The translations under genes were made by a program, and so were the position numbers. The notes beneath the pieces were generated by a model that worked only from the letters and a program-made list of their open reading frames with translations, searched no databases and had not been told where the DNA came from. Below, piece after piece: positions 6,710 to 6,955 of a DNA stretch of 6,955 nucleotides (position 1 is the first letter of the stretch; every line of letters starts with the position of its first letter). This DNA comes from Dysgonamonadaceae bacterium (lineage in GTDB: Bacteria > Bacteroidota > Bacteroidia > Bacteroidales > Azobacteroidaceae), in assembly GCA_031260235.1 (NCBI GenBank), contig JAIRKG010000097.1, positions 1 to 6,955 of the forward strand. Reading direction: 5' to 3'.

Positions 6710-6955
6710 TCAGAAATTCCGTGCAATTGCCTCAGCAATATCCATCAATTCTTCCGGAGAAAATTTTTGCCTTTTATTTGAGAAATTCATATCGGATTCT
6801 TGGTTAATTGGAATCAAATGAATGTGGGCGTGCGGTACTTCCAGTCCGATAACCGTCACCCCTATCCTCTTACACGGAACGGCTTTTTGTATGGCTTTCG
6901 CCACCTTTTTTGAAAAGACAAACAAATCTCCGGCCGTCCGATCGTCTAAATCATA
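6710..6955 (-). CDS. HIT-family nucleotide hydrolase, N-terminus cut by window edge
   Basis: C-terminal 81 residues of a histidine-triad protein; the frame stays open to the last base and the stop is TGA at 6712-6710. The defining motif, three histidines alternating with hydrophobic residues (HAHIHLIP), lies at 6818-6832 and beyond; the middle and last His are the phosphate-binding and catalytic residues that attack the alpha-phosphate of AMP-type substrates. The tail (DMNFSN, then SPEELMDIAEAIA) is the one common in Bacteroidota HIT proteins of about 130 residues. An in-frame TTG at 6925 could be taken as a start but lies inside conserved sequence (AGDLFVFSKKVAKAI), so the true start is outside the window. 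Such proteins hydrolyse nucleoside phosphoramidates or dinucleoside polyphosphates; the substrate here is unknown. It converges on the nuclease-domain gene across the hairpin. Confidence 0.92.
   Translation of the reverse strand, partial: YDLDDRTAGDLFVFSKKVAKAIQKAVPCKRIGVTVIGLEVPHAHIHLIPINQESDMNFSNKRQKFSPEELMDIAEAIARNF

Noticed and set aside
1..6955. Search by eye for a defence system, mobile element, CRISPR array or new multi-gene system.
   Set aside because: All intervals are accounted for by recognisable housekeeping or metal-handling genes and short intergenic gaps. No transposase, integrase, direct-repeat array, tRNA or effector-like gene was seen.

Overview
The window looks like ordinary chromosomal DNA from a Bacteroidota bacterium, most likely of the order Bacteroidales. 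The evidence is threefold. Two good copies of the Bacteroidota -7 promoter box (TAnnTTTG) sit in front of genes. Classical Shine-Dalgarno sequences are largely absent. The protein sequences are Bacteroides-like, especially the phosphoglycerate mutase, the adenylosuccinate synthetase and the Fur-family regulator encoded just before it. Species cannot be named from this alone. I see no mobile element, CRISPR array, tRNA, rRNA or phage gene.

Layout: (1) 1-1685, minus strand: most of a P1B-type heavy-metal ATPase, probably a Zn/Cd/Pb exporter, whose C-terminus runs off the left edge. (2) 1686-1893: a divergent promoter region serving the ATPase (leftwards) and gpmI (rightwards). (3) 1894-3420, plus: gpmI, glycolytic phosphoglycerate mutase. 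(4) 3519-4004 and 4001-5269, plus: a Fur-family metalloregulator overlapping purA by four bases (ATGA), so the two are probably translated from one mRNA. (5) 5327-6019 and 6023-6610, plus: a membrane zinc metallopeptidase of the YugP type, followed after 3 bases by a bifunctional-nuclease (DUF151) protein with a C-terminal UVR motif and a GTG start. (6) 6634-6680: a very long, tight hairpin between convergent genes. (7) 6710-6955, minus: the C-terminal part of a HIT-family nucleotide hydrolase whose N-terminus is beyond the right edge.

The rightward genes lie close together (gaps of 98, -4, 57 and 3 bases) and no convincing terminator separates them before the 6634 hairpin, so part or all of gpmI to the nuclease gene may be one transcription unit. 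The genes do not form an obvious single pathway: glycolysis, AMP synthesis, metal regulation, membrane proteolysis and a nuclease-like protein. Three of them handle transition metals (exporter, Fur-type repressor, zinc protease), but I see no shared operator that would tie them together.

The most notable observation is in the ATPase. The nearly invariant P-type signature DKTGT reads DKTRT here, because of one base at position 719. The pump is therefore either catalytically crippled, a real variant, or affected by a sequencing error. I did not find evidence for a previously undescribed system in this window.
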